The notes below the pieces were generated by a model that did not search any database, was not told the DNA's origin, and saw only the letters and a program-made list of their open reading frames with translations. A program made the position numbers and the translations under genes. This document shows, in pieces, positions 61,328-64,000 of a stretch of 64,000 nucleotides of DNA (position 1 is the stretch's first letter; each line of letters opens with the position of its first letter). Origin of the DNA: Smittia aterrima (lineage: Eukaryota > Arthropoda > Insecta > Diptera > Chironomidae); the NCBI GenBank assembly GCA_033063855.1, contig CP093831.1:13330001-13394000 (forward strand). The letters run 5' to 3'.

Positions 61328-61995
61328 TCAACCGAATGAATTTATTTCAGATGAGAAAATTTTTCCAATAAATTTGATTGAGCCCATGAATTCACCTTCG
61401 GGAGTGCGAGCTGTCAATACCACTTTGTAATCACCTCTGGGTAAGATCGTGGGCACTGCATTGGCTTTAACACTGATATTCGTAACGTTTAGAAACTGAT
61501 CCGCGAAAAAATTTAATTTAATTGGAGATTCTTCAAAAATTAAATCATCTCACCGTGTAAGGACATTTATGGACCAAACCAGGAGCCGAATCGTTGACAG
61601 CTTGATAAATCACTGCTAGAAGTTTGTTGGTTAAGTCCGGGTTGTTGATAAATTGGCAAATTTCAGTTGAAGGACCAGTCAAAATTTCACGATAAATTGT
61701 CCCATATTTGAAGAACCCAACTCCTTGTACCTATCTCTCGAAACAACGATAATCAAACTTCAATTATTAATTTTTAGGATACTAACGACTATTTTGTAGA
61801 CCGGTTTTTGGCGAATCCAATTACATTTATTCCTGAAAATGATCGATTGTACGACTTTGCAAAACAAGTTGCGTTGTGAACGAATTTTTCGGAATAGTTG
61901 CATTGAACGGCAGCAACGTAAACTGACATGAAGTCCTTAAAGCAATAATTTGTTGTCATCAAAATGAAAAACGGAAGAACTTTTAGAGCGATCAT
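61328..61995 (-). pseudogene. DUF1091 copy 3, one-base frameshift in exon 1
   Basis: Exons 61783-61995 (213 nt), 61554-61723 (170) and 61328-61495 (168). Exon 1 is one base shorter than the 214 nt in copies 1 and 5: the run that reads AACCCGATC in copy 5 is AACCGGTC here. This shifts frame after FAKN and gives a TAG at 61789. The start, the signal peptide, exon 2 (GPSTEICQFINNPDLTNKLL) and exon 3 are otherwise intact, including all family Cys positions. The lesion is therefore recent, or an assembly error in this base. Introns are 59 and 58 bases. Confidence 0.7.
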
Positions 61996-62219
61996 CGCGG
62001 ATAAAGTTTCATGGAAAACTAACTCTAAAACTCAACTAACATTTAAAATAAACTAGAGGATAATTGTTAGCGATAAACTAGCGTTATCCGTTGAACTGAT
62101 AGTCACAATTTAAATAATTTTAGACAGGATTTTTTAGGAACTGTAGTAAAGTGCTTTTTTTTTCTTATAATTATGTGGAAAATTAAAGTAAAATTTTAAG
62201 TTCTTGAATCAGCTGAATA

Positions 62220-62645
62220 AAGTCACCTTCACGAGTGCGACCTGTTAATATCACTTTGTAATCACCTCTGGGTAAGATCGTGGGGGGACTTTACATGTCA
62301 CACACCGGCGAGCCGTACACCTTTCTATAGATTTTCTATAGAAATAGAAATAGATTTTATGTAGAAAATCCATAGAAAATAAATATGTGATTTGCGATCT
62401 GTTAAATTTTAGTTAAAAATTAATAGAATTTAAATAGGAAATCCATGGAAAACGTTACGATTCTTACGTATTATATTTATTCCTGAGAATGATCGATTGT
62501 ACGACTTTGCATAACAAGTTGCGTTGTGAACGTATTTCTCCGAATAGTTGCATTGAACGGCAACAATGTAAACTGACATGAAGTCCTTAATGCAATAATT
62601 TGTTGTCAGCAAAATGAAAAACGGGAAAACTTTGAGAACGATCAT
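62220..62645 (-). pseudogene. DUF1091 copy 4, truncated remnant
   Basis: Keeps exon 1 from the ATG at 62645 to about 62470 and a 60-base piece of exon 3 (TILPRGDYKVIL) at about 62222-62282. Exon 2, both introns and most of exon 3 are replaced by about 187 bases of unrelated AT-rich DNA with TTTCTATAGA-type inverted motifs. The frame from 62645 runs from exon 1 into this foreign DNA and stops at 62430. The same junction recurs in copy 6. Confidence 0.75.
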
Positions 62646-62854
62646 CGTGGATTCATGAAAAAATAACTCTAAAACTCAACTAACATTCAAAATAAACTAG
62701 AGGATGTTTGTTAGCGATAAACTAGCGTTATCCGTTGAACTGATAGTTACAATTTAAATAACTTTAATAGCAAGATTTTGAAAGATTAAAAATAAAAATA
62801 GAAATTAATTTATAATTTCTTGAGTCAGCTGATTGGTCTATCAAATTGATAGTA

Positions 62855-63524
62855 TCAACCGAATGAATTTATTTCAGATGAGAAAATTTTTCCAATAAAT
62901 TTGATTGAGCCCATGAATTCACCTTCGGGAGTGCGAGCTGTCATTATCACTTTGTAATCACCTCTCGGTAAGATCGTGGGCACTAACTTGGCTTTAACAC
63001 TGATATTCGTAACGTTGAGAAACTGATCCGCGAAAAAATTTAATTTAATTGGAGATTCTTCAAAAATCAAATAAACTCACAGTATAAGGACATTTATGGA
63101 GCAAACCGGGAGCTGTATCATTAAAAACACGATAAACGAAAGAAGACAATTTGTTGCTGAAATCCTGGTTGTTGATAAACTGGCAAATTTCAACAGGAGG
63201 ACCAGTCAAAATTTCACGATAAATTGTTCCATATTTGAAGAACGCAAATCCTTGTATCTATCTCACGAAACAATGATAATCAAACTTAAAATATAGATTG
63301 TTTAGGATACTAACGACTATTTTGTAGATCGGGTTTTTGGCGAATATGATTGCATTTACTCCTGAGAATGATCGATTGTACGACTTTGCATAACAAGTTG
63401 CGTTGTGAACGTATTTCTCCGAATAGTTGCATTGAACGGCAGCAACGTAAACTGTCATGAAGTCCTTAAAGCAATAATTTGTTGTCAGCAAAATGAAAAA
63501 CGGAAGAACTTTTAGAGCGATCAT
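62855..63524 (-). CDS. DUF1091 (DM8) secreted protein, copy 5, intact
   Basis: Exons 63311-63524, 63081-63250 and 62855-63022 (214 + 170 + 168 nt) give 183 residues. Introns are 60 and 58 bases. A signal peptide (MIALKVLPFFILLTTNYCFK) is followed by the domain: CNYSEKYVHNATCYAK, NPIYKIVV, FFKYGTIYREIL, EICQFINNQDFSNKL, HKCPYT and TILPRGDYKVIM, ending in EINSFG. All four family Cys (32, 44, 94, 125) are present, with sequons at N41, N50 and N131. It is the cleanest compact member of the array and a template for reading the others. Small secreted protein of unknown function; the fly family is called DUF1091 or DM8. Splice choice around the 60-base intron rests on family alignment. Confidence 0.82.
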
Positions 63525-63622
63525 CGCGAATAAAGTTTCATGAAAAACTAACTCTAAAACTCAAGTTACATTTAAAATAAACTAGAGGATGATTGTTAGC
63601 GATAAACTAGCGTTATCCGTTG

Positions 63623-63628
63623 AACTGA
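63623..63628 (-). promoter_or_regulatory. Candidate initiator (TCAGTT) of DUF1091 copy 5
   Basis: Same conserved block as upstream of copy 1 (CTATCAGTTCAACGGATAAC), about 100 bases before the ATG at 63524. Confidence 0.35.
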
Positions 63629-63749
63629 TAGTCACAATTTCAATAATTTTAGACAGGATTTTTAGGAACTGTAGTAAAGTGCTTTTTTTTTTCTTATAAT
63701 TATGTGGAAAATTAAAGTAAAATTTTAAGTTCTTGAATCAGCTGAATAA

Positions 63750-64000
63750 AGTCACCTTCACGAGTGCGACCTGTTAATATCACTTTGTAATCACCTCTGG
63801 GTAAGATCGTGGGGGGACTTTACATGTCACACACCGGCGAGCCGTACACCTTTCTATAGATTTTCTATAGAAATAGAAATAGATTTTATGTAGAAAATCC
63901 ATAGAAAATAAATATGTGATTTGCGATCTGTTAAATTTTAGTTAAAAATTAATAGAATTTAAATAGGAAATCCATGGAAAACGTTACGATTCTTACGTAT
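63750..64000 (-). pseudogene. DUF1091 copy 6 remnant, cut by window edge
   Basis: Repeats the copy-4 junction almost base for base at an offset of about 1529 bases: the same exon-3 fragment (about 63751-63811) abuts the same foreign AT-rich sequence. The exon-1 part would lie beyond the window. Confidence 0.7.

Larger units (their letters stand above)
61320..64000. repeat. 1.53-kb higher-order tandem repeat
   Basis: Each unit holds one three-exon DUF1091 gene plus one truncated remnant: copies 3+4, then copies 5+6. The remnant end matches at an offset of about 1529 bases (for example GTGGGGGGAC near 62280 and near 63809), with few differences over the last 360 bases. Confidence 0.7.

Noticed and set aside
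62430..62645. 71-codon frame of copy 4 as a real short gene
   Set aside because: Starts as DUF1091 exon 1 but runs into unrelated DNA after the truncation point; no exon 2 follows.

Overview
This is a eukaryotic, AT-rich, intron-containing window from an insect, most likely a fly and plausibly a nematoceran midge. The evidence is a D2-like dopamine receptor gene with canonical GT-AG introns, plus a tandem array of DUF1091 (DM8) secreted-protein genes, a family greatly expanded in Diptera. Species cannot be fixed from the sequence alone. Layout: bases 1-21390 carry no gene I can support and are probably the upstream region of the receptor, perhaps with untranslated exons. Bases 21391-41851 (+) hold the complete 11-exon coding sequence of a dopamine D2-like receptor (Dop2R orthologue, 714 residues). 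All splice phases close and all seven transmembrane segments are present. Third-loop exons 6, 7 and 8 are each a multiple of three with the same flanking phase, so they can act as independent cassettes. Intron 3 of this gene contains an intronless same-strand gene for an NTF2-fold protein that has an N-terminal signal peptide, which is unusual for a fold normally found in nuclear-transport proteins. Bases 48048-52537 (-) hold a four-exon gene for a secreted Tyr/Pro/Gln/Ser-rich protein of 378 residues, convergent with the receptor. From 54766 to the right edge lies a minus-strand tandem array of DUF1091 genes. Copies 1 and 5 are intact at 183 residues. Copy 2 is dead (two nonsense codons, a lost start and two insertions). 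Copy 3 has a one-base frameshift. Copies 4 and 6 are matching truncated remnants in a 1.53-kb higher-order repeat. The array is also a landing site for mobile DNA: a 3.19-kb foldback-type element in intron 2 of copy 1 flanked by an 11-bp target duplication; a Helitron-like element with an internal minisatellite, inserted in frame in exon 1 of copy 2; a small inverted-repeat element in the copy-2 signal peptide; and a tRNA-derived SINE with a 9-bp target duplication just upstream. Together these show a gene family in active birth-and-death turnover next to conserved single-copy neural and secretory genes.
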